From positions 15,890,450-15,954,449 of the forward strand of contig NC_134029.1 of NCBI RefSeq assembly GCF_964204645.1: 64,000 nucleotides of DNA, in the 5' to 3' direction. This DNA is from Tubulanus polymorphus (Eukaryota > Nemertea > Palaeonemertea > Tubulaniformes > Tubulanidae). This document shows positions 10,508-22,300 of this stretch, piece after piece. The position numbers and the translations under genes are program-made. The stretch's first letter is position 1, and the number at the start of each line of letters is the position of its first letter. The notes below the pieces were generated by a model. It was not told where the DNA came from and made no database searches. It saw only the letters and a program-made list of their open reading frames with translations.

Positions 10508-11181
10508 TTATTCTCTACATCCTATAACTAATTCATATATCACAGGAAAGTTATTCAAATCAATTAAGTATCCATTGTGATTTCTTATTTCTAATTTAAA
10601 ATTCTTGAAATGTGGAATACAAGGCTTAAAATCATATTCTGTTAAATTATAATTAATTTGCTTCCAAATTGTTTAACATTTTTTAATGGTAAAATATTTG
10701 ATATACTAGAATTACAAGTTGTATCTTTAGTTGCTTCAAATGTTCTTGTAGGATCAATTAAATTGCAATAAATATGAAAATGTGTGTAAGGTATTAAGTT
10801 TGTTGTAGCATCAATATTTGTAAAAGATCTATCTGGAGGAATTCCTAACAGTTTAGCTATAGGTTTTTTACCATAAATTTATGTTTGTCACATTATCTTT
10901 ATTTTATCAGAACTCTCATTTTTTAAAAATCTAATACTAAACCCGGAATTACTACCTAACTTGTGCCGGGTTTTTCTATTAATTTCTTTTGATAATGTAT
11001 CTAAATTATATAACCCTGGTTTTAAATATATATAGGACCATTCTTTTTTATTTTTATCAAAAACTAAAAAGGCTCTATGTTCAAGAGTTCTATTCGATAT
11101 ATTATAAAAAGAATTACATAAACTTATATTTACTAATTTTATATCTACACAATTCTTAAATTCTCTATCTAGTTGTATCAA
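10508..11181 (-). pseudogene. Penton-like (minor capsid) ORF of the Polinton-like element, broken
   Basis: The first half (11181-10888) has NISLCNSFYNISN and the KPGLYNLDTLSKEINRK pattern. After two in-frame stops near 10880-10888 the same frame goes on (KPIAKLLGIPPDRSF), then shifts once near 10650 and ends with EIRNHNGYLIDLNNFPV. The early Asn/Ser-rich strand and the final I-R-N-x-x-G-x-x-I-D-L motif are what I associate with the single jelly-roll penton-type proteins of Polinton-like elements. About 225 residues when intact. Structural role in a capsid vertex is inferred from the family. Confidence 0.5.
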
Positions 11182-11273
11182 TAAATTATGAGATTTATAA
11201 TTTGTAAGTCATCTTGAATCAACAAATATTCTTTATTCTTTTAATTCTACCATTTATTTAAAATATTTTTATA

Positions 11274-11615
11274 TTATTCGAAATCTATATCATGGTGTCC
11301 TTTTTCATTCTTACCTTTGTATATGAAATAGAAATCACCAGAACATAATTCTTCTAAATCTTCACTAGATAATCTATGAAATCTATCTGGTAAATATGTT
11401 CTGAATTTATATTTATTTCCTTTTAATCCTTCATATTCTAAGTGAATAACTAATTTATTACCATATTTGTTAGAAACTGTATCAATATTTGTAATTAAAT
11501 ATTTCTTATGAATTGTTAATTCTGCTAACTTCTTAAATTTATAATATACAGATTTGACATTGGTAGTATCTTTAATTCTATCTAAGAATTCACTGTGTAT
11601 TTGTTTACTTTCCAT
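11274..11615 (-). CDS. 113-residue ORF next to the Polinton-like terminus
   Basis: An intact ORF beginning MESKQIHSEF, first after the element terminus. It has a Lys/Tyr-rich start, a central run of beta-type residues (KYGNKLVIHLEYEG, KYKFRTYLPDRF) and an acidic end. Similar short ORFs are found with DNA polymerase B in Polinton-like elements, and the strand pattern would suit a small nucleic-acid-binding beta fold; both points are weak inference. Its 5' leader is nearly the same as that of the zinc-finger ORF at 57939, showing a shared terminal promoter region. Confidence 0.45.
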   Translation of the reverse strand: MESKQIHSEFLDRIKDTTNVKSVYYKFKKLAELTIHKKYLITNIDTVSNKYGNKLVIHLEYEGLKGNKYKFRTYLPDRFHRLSSEDLEELCSGDFYFIYKGKNEKGHHDIDFE

Positions 11616-11710
11616 TTCAATATCAAATGTTTTTATTAAAATTGATTTTAGAAGTTATTCATTTATATATGTTATTCATTTATACGTTATTCATATATAT
11701 GAATATTAAA

Positions 11711-12230
11711 GTAATTGGTAATGTGTTTGTTCAAGTCAAAATGTTGACGCCACGTTTCGGCTCTCGTAGTTTAAAATTTGTATGGTTACTTCAGTTCGAA
11801 GTTTATAACTTCATGTGTCTGTATTGTGCTGCCACCTATCATTCTTATAATTTTTTCAGCTCTTAACGTCATTGTGTGGTAGCCATATTTGAACGCAGCT
11901 GGTTTTTGGTTTAGCAATATCTTGTCAAAAAGGCTCAATTGTTCCGTAAGTTTAATTCAAGATAATTCGTAACTTTATTTATCAGTCTGTATACTGAATC
12001 ACAAACTTGCAAAGTTTCATTTCATATTGTAGAAACGTCTTTTCGTCTTGGTCGCGATATGGTCGAATAAAGTCAGTTTGGAACTTGAGAACAAAATTCT
12101 TGGTTGTCAGTTGCAACACAAAGGTCGAGAGGTCGAGTGAGTAGAAAATTAAATTCTCGCACGCTCGAATTTATTTTTCTACTCACACGACCTCTCGACC
12201 TTTAGCTTGAACAAACACATTACCAATTAC
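11711..12230. repeat. Palindromic terminus of the Polinton-like element, interrupted by 384 bp
   Basis: A near-perfect hairpin lies at 12120-12203 (arms AAAGGTCGAGAGGTCGAGTG and its complement, about 29 bp). Its outer arm CTTGAACAAACACATTACCA... at 12206-12230 has an exact 25-bp partner at 11711-11735. Between 11736 and 12119 sits unrelated sequence of 384 bp that separates the inner arm from the hairpin, probably a later insertion. The hairpin core matches the one at 57.7 kb. Confidence 0.75.
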
Positions 12231-12449
12231 TGAAATACTGTAACTTATATCGGTCACATTACTAGACAGGTTCAGATATGTCGGCCCGTGTCCAAGAACG
12301 GGTTAATCCTATCGCGGTTACGAGCTCGGTGTCGCGTGAAGCGCTTGCCTTTCCTTTCAAAAGATCATTTACATGCACCGCCGAGATTTTTACAGTCCCG
12401 TAGCGTTATAACGAGCTTTGACCATAGTATGGGCGTGTGTTTGAAATGT

Positions 12450-12563
12450 GACCATTTCGTTTCGTATTTCGGTTCGTATTTTAGCACTACTTTCTTAATT
12501 TCGTAGTTTCGTTTCGTAATTTCGCTTCATATTTCGTAATTTCGTAGTTTCGTACTTTAGCAG
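12450..12563. repeat. TTTCGTA-type simple tandem repeat
   Basis: Irregular copies of ATTTCGTAGTTTCGT-like units fill this stretch. Confidence 0.7.
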
Positions 12564-13285
12564 GACCCGTTCCTACTAGCATAACAGAAGTTCGGATATT
12601 TGTTGGAGCGGTGAATTATTTATCTATGTACCTTCCTAGTTTACAGAAACATCTCGAACCATTTTACGCGTTAACAAAGAAGAACAAGCCTTTCGTTTGG
12701 ACTGAACAGCATGAAGAAAACGTTGAAGTCATCAAGAATATGTTAACTAATCCACCAGTCTTGTGTGCTCCTCAAGGTAATGGTGATTTTTCGCTATTTT
12801 CAGACACTAGTCGAAGCATGACAGGAGGTGCACTTTATCAGAAGATAAAAGGAAAAGACAGATTGGTTGCATATCACTCCAAGGTTCTTCCTAAAGCGGC
12901 TAAATCCTATTCCGTCAGTGAATTGGAATTGTATGGATTATGGTTAAACATTCTTGCATTTAAAAATATTTTGAGATCAATTTCGTTTCAATGTTATGTC
13001 GATCATACGTCATTGGTATACATTTACAGGTCGATTTTTAGGATGCAAAAGTTACTCGAACGTCTTTCACCATATTCATTTGATCTTTCCTATTGCAAGG
13101 GTTCAGACATGGTTATCGCAGATTTTCTTAGTAGAGCACCTCGCGATAATGACAGAGAATTAGATCGAGTTAAGCCTGTTGCGCTCGCTACTCAAGATAC
13201 TGATACTATTTTTCCATTTCAGATTGGTTCGATCGAGAGACCAGTAACAAGACGATTTGCGAAAGAAAAGAATATTAATATTTAA
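12553..13285 (+). pseudogene. LTR-retrotransposon RNase H fragment (gypsy-like)
   Basis: The open frame runs in from about 12553 (FVGAVNYLSMYLPSL, the end of the RT thumb/connection region) to the stop at 13285. RNase H features are visible: Asp in FSDTSRSMTGGALY, Glu in SVSELELYGL, Asp in CYVDHTSLVYI and the terminal KGSDMVIADFLSRAP. All four metal-binding acids appear to be present. No LTR, protease or integrase belongs to it here, and the sequence upstream is a simple repeat, so it is a 5' and 3' truncated relic. Confidence 0.75.
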
Positions 13286-14691
13286 TCGATTTTTCCAGAA
13301 AAACAGGAGAGATCTACAGTTCGACAGGATAGTAACGGTTCCTGAACTTCGCAGAAAAAGCTGAATCCCTGAAATTTCAGGGAATTTCTGAAAAACGCCG
13401 AAATTTCAGGGAATTCCCGAAAAACGCTGAAATCGTGCTAGGTACCAACAATACACGTTTTGAAATATTTTCCGGGCCGGTGTCCGCTGCTGAGTCCTGA
13501 ACCGTGTTTTAGGTCTACCTTCGTTTACAGAGACATGCGTGGACAGTATGTGTGGAGTATACTTCTAGAGGGCCACTTGTTGGACAAATTAATTCGCTTG
13601 AATCCGGATTTTTAATGCATACAGGCAGCATAATGAGGAAAACCCATTCACAAACCGTGCAAGCCAACACTATGCTCAATATTCCCTGCAAGACGCAAAA
13701 TATCTTATTTGAACGTTCATGTATAAAACATGGAGCAACTTTTCTTTTGTCAACACGTTGATGGGCGACGGACTATACTATGGTATTCTCTGAAGGAGGT
13801 AAATTAAATTTGACAGCTAGTTATATAAATGATGCAGCTTTTGGACAAAAGGGATCTAACTAAATTTCTTTTTAATTCACTGACACTGTGGAATGGAATG
13901 GATTGACGCCAATGGCATGCAGTAGGCCCCTACGTATGGGTCATACTGATTAGCGTCAACCAATTAATCTAAATCGGGCGAACCATTCAACAACTGTGAA
14001 TAATTTATTTGCTGTGGCGTGATAATAATTAGTTTTTTTTTGAAGAAATGACATACCAACTGTTAGGAAAATGTACCGATTCTTATTTTTAGACTACTAC
14101 TGAATCTATAAAAGGAGGAGTCATAGACAAAGTTGCTTAGCTGGATACACTTCTTGTCAAGTACATCATCTCAAGTACTGGGTGTTTTGTAAGTTTAATT
14201 TCAGTATTTATTTATTAAGTGCTGTTCCCTCGGACCGCAGTGCTTTCAAACTAGGCCCACCCCATAGGCTATATAGTCCAGGGTGTATTAGCCACTATTC
14301 TTTTATATCCTACTAAAATGCACCTTTTTCTATTTTTAGATTCAGGCTTAGAATGTGCAAATTCTTTGAGATACTGAGAAATCAGATGGCACCAGTAAAC
14401 TTCAACTGCGAAATTTGCAGCAGGATAGCTGAACGACACAATTTTTAAAAATAAAATGGCTATTCGAATGCTATTTCAATAATAACTTGATTCAACCAGA
14501 GAGAAATAAGTCAATTGTGGATGTACAGTACACGCACTTTTCTTCCCTGTTTCCTGGTACCTAATTTTTAGTCTTAAGCTAAGCGATATTCTAAGGTATG
14601 CTAGTGGATTTCATTAGAATATGAAGCAATGGAACCAGAATTCTAGCCAGAGTTATTTTGCAAGCCTCTAGAAACTGGTTTCAAATGCATT
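13286..14691. other. Unassigned sequence with a short internal repeat
   Basis: Two copies of a CTGAAATTTCAGGGAATT unit (about 13368-13440) form a short repeat. The rest is AT-rich. A TATAAAAGG motif near 14108 has no clear gene behind it. I see no supportable coding region. Confidence 0.4.
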
Positions 14692-15951
14692 ATGAGATCA
14701 TGGGATGCTTCCTCTAGAACTGATATAGCCAATTCATTTATTAGTTTTATTGAGAATGATATTTCTTTAGACCTTATGTCGCAAGATACAAAAACATTTA
14801 TTGATTACCTAAAGAAGAATTGGTTTAATTCCCAAATTTGGTCTGATGCATTCAATGCTGAATCAATTTATCAGTCAGACCAATCTAACAGAAATAACCC
14901 TTTGCTATTAACTGATAATATTACTGAGCGCAAATTCAAACAAATAGATGATGTCTACTTAAGTGGACACCTAAATAAACTGATATCATCTTTTGTACGA
15001 TTACTGTTTGAAAATGTTTTTAATGATGAGATCAAAGCGACAAATATGAACAATCTCCAATTTAAGCAACTTGACCAACGAGTTAAGAATATACGTCACC
15101 TTGAAAAGATAGAAAAGTGTTGCAAAAGAGCCTTTGATTTATTACAGAATAATGAGATTTTAAAATATGATGAAGAAACTAATTGGTTTGTTGTGAAGAG
15201 TTCTTCACGAAAGAACTTAAATAGGTTAGAAGATAATGATAATTTTTTCAATGGTGATACTCAATATACATTCAATCAGCTTGATGTTTTAGAAGAAAGA
15301 TTCCCCGATAAAGTATCAATATCCGAGGAACATTCATATGACATTTCAAAAAAATGCCGAAGGTACATAGGAAATTTAGATTCAATATCCAGTCGTATCT
15401 TATTCAATTACGTTATTACAATCGTTCCTGAAAATTGTCTTTCATACGTAGATGGTAATTGCCATTTAATCAATTTGAAACTAGGTATATGTACTTGTGA
15501 AGCTTTTATAATGATTGGACAACCATATTTTTGCAAACATCTTTTTGCCTGTTTTGCCCAAAAAAACAATATAACCACAACGAAGGCTTTAATTGATGCA
15601 TATAAATTCCACATTGTGGAGCCTCTGCCAACTTACAATTTTACTCGACAAAATAGTTCTGTTTCATCTACCCTCATTGATAAGTTAAAAGATCATTCCC
15701 ACATTGCTAGCTCGAATGATATCAATGCTGCTCGGAAAGGGCACATTCTAAGTATTTTACATAATGAAAGCCACTGTGGAATTAAGTTAATAAGCGGACG
15801 ACCTGCCAAACGACAACAATTCAATATTTTGTTTTTGTCGTCCGCGACAATACATTATTTTGGTTTTATCGCCCGTGACAATTCAATATTTTGGTTTTGT
15901 CGCCCGTGGTTTTGTCGGAACATTAAGTTTTTTGGTCGAACAGTGTGTTAA
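14692..15951 (+). pseudogene. C-terminal half of a MULE-type transposase with SWIM zinc finger
   Basis: An open frame of 419 residues. The middle reads as the C-terminal half of a MULE-type protein (NNLQFKQLDQRVKNIRHLEK), followed by a SWIM zinc finger: CTCEAF then QPYFCKHLFACF, giving CxC...CxH. The last 40 residues run into a repetitive, low-complexity tail (TTTTGTCGCCCGTG repeats at 15830-15910) and are unlikely to be real protein. The N-terminal catalytic half is not visible upstream. It is a different MULE lineage from the one at 3-8 kb and is probably a decayed transposon remnant. Domestication cannot be excluded from sequence alone. Confidence 0.6.
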
Positions 15952-15959
15952 GGTCGTTT

Positions 15960-16255
15960 TGGAAATTTACTCGGTCTGGTATATTTTGGATTACTGTGTA
16001 TGTCATTTGTCAGGACATTAAACAGAAGACGACTTAGGATACTACCTTGCGTGACTCCACTAGTTAGACCTTCTCATTCCAAGATGATGCGTTCCGTTGA
16101 TTTCGGTTACAAGTTTCCGCTCAGAGATAACTGCTGAGCCATTTGGGCGACTTATCATTGATACTGTTTCCTAATAGCCTGTTTAGTAATAGCTGATGTT
16201 GAGCCTTATCAAATGCTTTGTTGAAATCCACCGTTGAACAGGATTCTAAGACTGT
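15960..16255 (-). pseudogene. LINE reverse-transcriptase fragment
   Basis: On the minus strand, TVDFNKAFDKAQHQLL (16250-16190) and, in another frame, SGVTQGSILSRLLFNVL (16060-15990) match the RT blocks usually written DFSKAFD and GVPQGSVLGP in non-LTR retrotransposons. The two blocks are in the right order and spacing but in different frames, so this is a decayed piece without an end. Confidence 0.7.
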
Positions 16256-16256
16256 G

Positions 16257-16860
16257 CAGAAAACCCGTTATCGCTGCTTTGCAGCTATATTTCATTAATT
16301 ATTTTTCATAGTAATCGTAAACAATCAATGAATTGAGCCCAGAAATGAAAATTCCAAAACAACTTCTGGTGACATTGACCTTTGACCTACAGGACCCAAC
16401 ATCTAATCAGTTATCTATTTGCTCTAGGACAATCCATCAATTTAATTTCACCAAGTTATCTCAAACCATTTATGAGTTATAGCCCAGAAATGAAAATAGC
16501 AAAATAACTTCTGGTGACCTTGACCTTAGACCTACAGGACCCGATATCTAAGCAGTCACTGAAGGTCCCTAGGGAAACTCATCCATAAAATTTCAGCAAG
16601 TTATCTTAAATCGTTCATGAGTTAGAGCCCGGAAATCAAAAATACAAAACAGCTCCTGGTGACCTTGACCTTTGACCTACAGTTCCAAAATCCAATAAGT
16701 TACCCACGGTCACTGGGATAACCCATCCATAGAATTTCACTGAGTTATCTCAAATCGTTTATGAGTTAGAGCCCGGAAATTAAATATACAAAATGGCTTC
16801 CTGTGACCTTGACCTTGGACCTACAGGGTCCAAAATCTAATCAGTACAACCTCATCTAGT
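16257..16860 (-). mobile_element. Tandem-repeat element with terminal hairpin (Helentron/pearl-like)
   Basis: Four ~146-bp monomers (key block GGTGACCTTGACCTTTGACC at about 16367, 16513, 16660 and 16803) are followed, on the minus strand, by a short hairpin GCTGCAAAGCAGC and the end GATAACGGGTTTTCTG at 16258. A core of tandem monomers plus a 3' hairpin is the layout of non-autonomous Helitron-like elements such as the pearl elements of bivalves. That placement is inferred, and no transposase is present. Confidence 0.55.
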
Positions 16861-17020
16861 ACAACACAATGTTTCCTATTATCCATAGTACTCAGCCTTT
16901 ATGTGGTATTTTTTAAGATATAATTTTTGCGATAATCACACCATTGGATAATGTAAAGTTACTACAATTCCACAGTTAAGTTAAGTGATACAAGTGATAG
17001 CGGAATCGTATGAGACAGTT

Positions 17021-19198
17021 TTATTTGGTTTCTAAACACCAGATATAAGCATTCTTAAACATTCGTAACCAAGGAGACACTTTCATTGTTTCTTTCCAAT
17101 GGGGGGGCATCCAAGCCAATTGCCATGGTAACACACATCGTTCGGGGTGAGGCATCATTCCGAGATGACGTCCATTCTCAGAACAAACTCCAGTAATACC
17201 ATTTACACTACCATTAGGGTTGAAAGGATAAACATCAGTAGGCTGACCATAGTCATCAGCATAAGACAAAGCAACAAGTCTTTTTTGTATTATACTCTGT
17301 TCTAACTCCGCATTTTTGAAAACCATTCGACCTAGAAACAATGAAGAATTAAAAGAACATTTCAATATCAGGAGTATGACATAGTAGCCTCCTGGAACAG
17401 CCTAGAATTGGTTCCAATATTTGAGTTATTAGCATTAAATCATAATTAATGGAACACAATACTACCAAGGATGATTGAGATAATGACAAACGTGGGACAA
17501 AAATCCTACCTTCACCATGCGCTACCCATATACCGAGTACAGATTCATCCATTCCTTTAAACATTATTGATGGTGAGCTGTGTACCTTAACTGTCACAAA
17601 TCTAGACTCAAAACGTTCAGAAACATTAGCATCTAGGAGCAAGCCTTGCCGTTCCACTCCTGAAAAACATTGGACACATTTGTATATGAGTTTATTGAAC
17701 CAAACCTATCCAGTTGGCACGGAGCTTAGAATTTAGGGACTGCTATCAGTTACTTAACCCATTAGCACTCAGGAATTGCACTATGTAGTGCCAATTACTC
17801 CTTAGAAAATTCGAGGTAAAATCTTAGTTCATCACGATACCAGATAGCTCATTTACTGTTTATGTCATGAAGAACTAGAGGACCAAAGGTACAGTTTATT
17901 TTATAATATTAATGAAAACATATAAGTTACATTGTTCATTCTACTACTCTTTTAATAATGCAGATCTGTTGACTTAAACAAGTGTCCTGGGCACTACGGT
18001 GAAGCCTCAGACAGTGTGGTAGGCAGGAACAAATACGTCAGATCGATTTGTTTTGGCCAGAGAGTTTAAAATAATTGACAGATACAACAGCCTACCCGAG
18101 ACTTTTCAAAGACTTAATAATTAGACCGACAACTTAAATGAAAATCTAGGATCATGTTTATTTCATTCAAAAATCTTATTTCACTGTATGATTACCGATC
18201 GCGCCGGACCAATTGAGTGAGATCATCACCCCCCCCCCCCCCCCATACTTTTACAGTATTTTTGGACTATTTGGAAAATTGATATTTTTCAATACCGAAA
18301 TCCGCGGGGAATTCTCATCCCTGACGTCTGCAGTAAATGAATAAACGCGCGACACACCGCCATACAACTCAGCGATAATTTCGGTCTAACTGTAAAAATT
18401 GGAGGCTTTCAAGGACATTGTCCGCCAACCTTTCAAATTTAAAGACTCCAACTGACTTTCCCAGCACAAAACAAGGAATTTAAGACCACCACCGACCCTT
18501 GGTGCAAGGTGCCCGTTCACACCAAGTGATGTAGTCATCCGTACATTAATTCATCTGGTAAAATAAATTTATCCAACTTGTTTAATAAATTTATTCGAAA
18601 GAATTATTGATAAAATACACGTTATACACAGTGTGTATGACATTTGAAAACTTCATGCAACGGATAGATGAATGAAAGACAAAAACAGAACGCAACTGGC
18701 CAAAGTGGGGTAAAAAATACTGAACAGAAAATCGAAATAATTGGAAAAAGTACCTTCAATCACATCAGGAGCTATCCATCCTAATAACGCCATTAACTGG
18801 CAACCGTTACAAACTCCAAGACTAAATGTATCTTCTCTCTGTTTAAATGCATCAAACTCAGCTTGCACCTCTGGATGATATAGAATAGTGCCTGCCCATC
18901 CTGTTAGCAATAAATACTCCATGACAATGAGAGCAAGAATGTATCAAGTATTAACTTACATACGCATGTTCATAAATCGTAACTAAAATACCTTTCGCTG
19001 ATCCCAAAACATCCGCATAACTAAATCCACCGACAAACACCACACCTCTGAACTGCACCAGTGTCACCTTTTTACAACAAAGATCTTGCATGTTAACATC
19101 CCAGACTTCAAATCCTACCATATGCAATGCTGCTACCATTTCTCGGTCTCCATTACTACCTTCTTCACGAATAATGGCAACTTTTGGTTTATTTTCAC
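17021..19198 (-). CDS. PFAS: PFAS exons 21-24: C-terminal glutaminase domain
   Basis: Exon 21 (19198-18992) has [16 protein letters not shown] and [16 protein letters not shown]. Exon 22 (18900-18754) carries the nucleophile in [17 protein letters not shown]. Exon 23 has [12 protein letters not shown] and WVAHGEG. Exon 24 carries [19 protein letters not shown] and MMPHPER with the catalytic His and Glu, and ends at 17021. This class I amidotransferase supplies ammonia from glutamine to the synthase site. Confidence 0.95.
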
Positions 19199-19222
19199 CT
19201 GAAATTGGTTTTAAACTCTGTA

Positions 19223-19317
<95 letters not shown>

Positions 19318-22300
19318 GTATATACGTATACGCGTACACGTATACACGACACGCGTGCACATACACATACATATATATATATTTAACTAATGCACCCGTC
19401 AGTAAAATGTTTCACCCTGAGAGGGGGTTGATCAATTAGTGAAGGCGCTAGGATCTCTAAAAGGGGGTTTTTGGCGTCACTATTGGCATCACAATTCCAG
19501 AACATACTCATGCGCTGAGGATCTGACACCCCTCCAAGTGGGATGGTTTGTACTTTGATTGTGGTGTGCAAACACAAATTTATTTCATTGAAACCCTTTT
19601 ACAACATACATAAGTTTTATTACCGTATTTTCCGGTGTACAAGTCGACCCGGTGTATAAGTCGAGGTCAAATTTTCAGTTTAAAAAGTTGTGCCGCGCGC
19701 CTGTAGTCTAGTATTAGACTGCTGTGTATTGATTATTGGCACCCTGCCACAGCATCGCGGCTTATATAAACACTGTACAATGAATATACGCAGTTTTCTT
19801 TCTTTTTTGATTTTTAACATTAGTTAATTTTGAAACATTTCCAAACTATAAGAAACTATTTTTATCACCATCCTAAATTCAATTACACGTACACGTACAC
19901 ATACATACACATACACATATATATTTAACTAATGCACTTGCAGTAAAATGTTTCACCCTGAGAGGGGGTTGATCAATTAGTGAAGGCGCTAGGATCTCTA
20001 AAAGGGGGTTTTTGGCGTCACTATTGGCATCACAATTCCAGAAAATATTCATGCGCTGAGGATCTGACACCCCTCCAAGTGGGATGGTTTGTACTTTGAT
20101 TGTGGTGTGCAAACACAAATTTATTTCATTGAAACCCTTTTACAACATACATAAGTTTTATTACCGTATTTTCCGGTGTACAAGTCGACCCGGTGTATAA
20201 GTCGAGGTCAAATTTTCAGTTTAAAAAGTTGTGCCGCGCGCCTGTAGTCTAGTATTAGACTGCTGTGTATTGATTATTGGCACGCTGCCACAGCATCGCG
20301 GCTTATATAAACACTGTACAATGAATATACGCAGTTTTCTTTCTTTTTTGATTTTTAACATTAGTTAATTTTGAAACATTTCCAAACTATAAGAAACTAT
20401 TTTTATCACCATCCTAAATTCAATTACACGTACACGTACACATACATACACATACACATATATATTTAACTAATGCACCCGTCAGTAAAATGTTTCACCC
20501 TGAGAGGGGGTTGATCAATTAGTGAAGGCGCTAGGATCTCTAAAAGGGGGTTTTTGGCGTCACTATTGGCATCACAATTCCAGAAAATATTCATGCGCTG
20601 AGGATCTGACACCCCTCCAAGTGGGATGGTTTGTACTTTGATTGTGGTGTGCAAACACAAATTTATTTCATTGAAACCCTTTTACAACATACATAAGTTT
20701 TATTACCGTATTTTCCGGTGTACAAGTCGACCCGGTGTATAAGTCGAGGTCAAATTTTCAGTTTAAAAAGTTGTGCCGCGCGCCTGTAGTCTAGTATTAG
20801 ACTGCTGTGTATTGATTATTGGCACGCTGCCACAGCATCGCGGCTTATATAAACACTGTACAATGAATATACGCAGTTTTCTTTCTTTTTTGATTTTTAA
20901 CATTAGTTAATTTTGAAACATTTCCAAACTATAAGAAACTATTTTTATCACCATCCTAAATTCAAATTGGTATATGAGTGTAGCCTAACATAAATTAATA
21001 TTCCATTTCATCATGGCGACCTTGAACTCTAAACATCGTCCGTTTAAAACGATTTCGAAAGTGTAGCCGGTGTATAAGTCGACATACGTTTTTTGGACAT
21101 GATTTTTGGTCTCAAAAACTCGACTTATACACCGGAAATACGGTAGTCATTTTTAATTTGAAACAGAACCTGTATAAGTTTCTTGCTGAGTCTCATTCAT
21201 ATCAAATGTTGTGACATATCGCGGAGATATCCTATTCTTTAGTGATGATTGTTCTTGTTCCACACAGGAAGGATTCGTTTGCAATTTTTCTAATTGAAAA
21301 CTAGTCTCTTCCCAAATATCACGCAGCAATACCATTTTCTCACTCAAAACAAGTTGACCATTCATCATAATTTCCACCTATAAAAGGAAATGTTAAATAC
21401 TGTACAATGATTTCACGCGGTTTTCATTCTAGCTTGATTTTTATCTGTGCATACCGATGAGTTTTGCTGAAGTTCACTAGAGTATCCAATGATATGACAA
21501 GGGACATTCACAGCATGAAACTGATGAAGAACTGCAGTCAGATTATCACTACTAACTTCTAACACCCAGCCTAATTCTTCTGAGAACAGATATTCAATTG
21601 CTGATTCTGTAAATATCAAAAACATGAAATGATGAGGAAATTAAGGCAGTATCAGCATCACATTTAGCATATTGGTTCACTGACTTTGATCACTGTGTTT
21701 GATGTCTAATCTCAGTCCAACATTTCCTGCAAAAGCCATCTCTAATACACAAGTAACCAATCCACCATCACTTATATCATGACCAGCACAGATTTTCTTA
21801 TCTTTTGAAATAAAATTCAACTAACTTTACTACTTAGTATGTTCAGCCAGTATGTGTCAGATGATTTGAATTAACATATGAGTCTCCATATATTTCAAAT
21901 TGTAAATAATACCTTTGATGAGCTTTTGTAAAGCATTAAAAGCTTCAACAAATAAAGCTGGATTATCTAGATCAGGACAGCTATTTCCTATCTGTTTAAA
22001 ACATTGAGCTAAAGCACTGCCACCTAATCGTCGCTTTCCTTCAGCTAAATCCACATGAACTAAAATACCTAAATACATACACATTAACATCAAAAATACA
22101 TCATAAAAATCATCATCTGATGAAATTATACAACATACAATCATCATCTTATGAAATTATATAGTACCTCTGTTATTTGGTGCTTCAGCATCAGGAGTGA
22201 CAGTAAGTCTGATATCCTGGCACACGACATAAGCACTAACAACCAATGTCCCTGCAATGAAAAATTGACTAATAGATTTCCAGGAATGCATCACCGAACT

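Larger units (their letters stand above)
8220..12230 (-). mobile_element. Polinton-like (Maverick) element fragment, capsid-side half
   Basis: This is a compact, strongly AT-rich block of closely spaced minus-strand ORFs, unlike the flanking DNA. Reading from its palindromic terminus (12230) leftwards: a 113-residue ORF, a penton-like ORF, a small ORF, two membrane-segment ORFs and a capsid-like ORF. The order, small size and base composition fit Polinton-like elements. No polymerase, integrase or ATPase gene is present, so only one side of an element remains. Most ORFs are broken. The sequence just before the first ATG is shared with the element at 57.7-59.0 kb. The family assignment rests on remembered protein patterns and is moderate. 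Confidence 0.6.

Noticed and set aside
19090-19386. Open frames made of Tyr/Ile repeats over the TA microsatellite
   Set aside because: They come from the dinucleotide repeat read in frame and overlap PFAS exon 21 on the other strand; no protein is implied.
19383-20660. Three near-identical 64-79 codon minus-strand ORFs starting [11 protein letters not shown]
   Set aside because: They exist only because of the 542-bp triplication, have no domain, and lie inside a PFAS intron.
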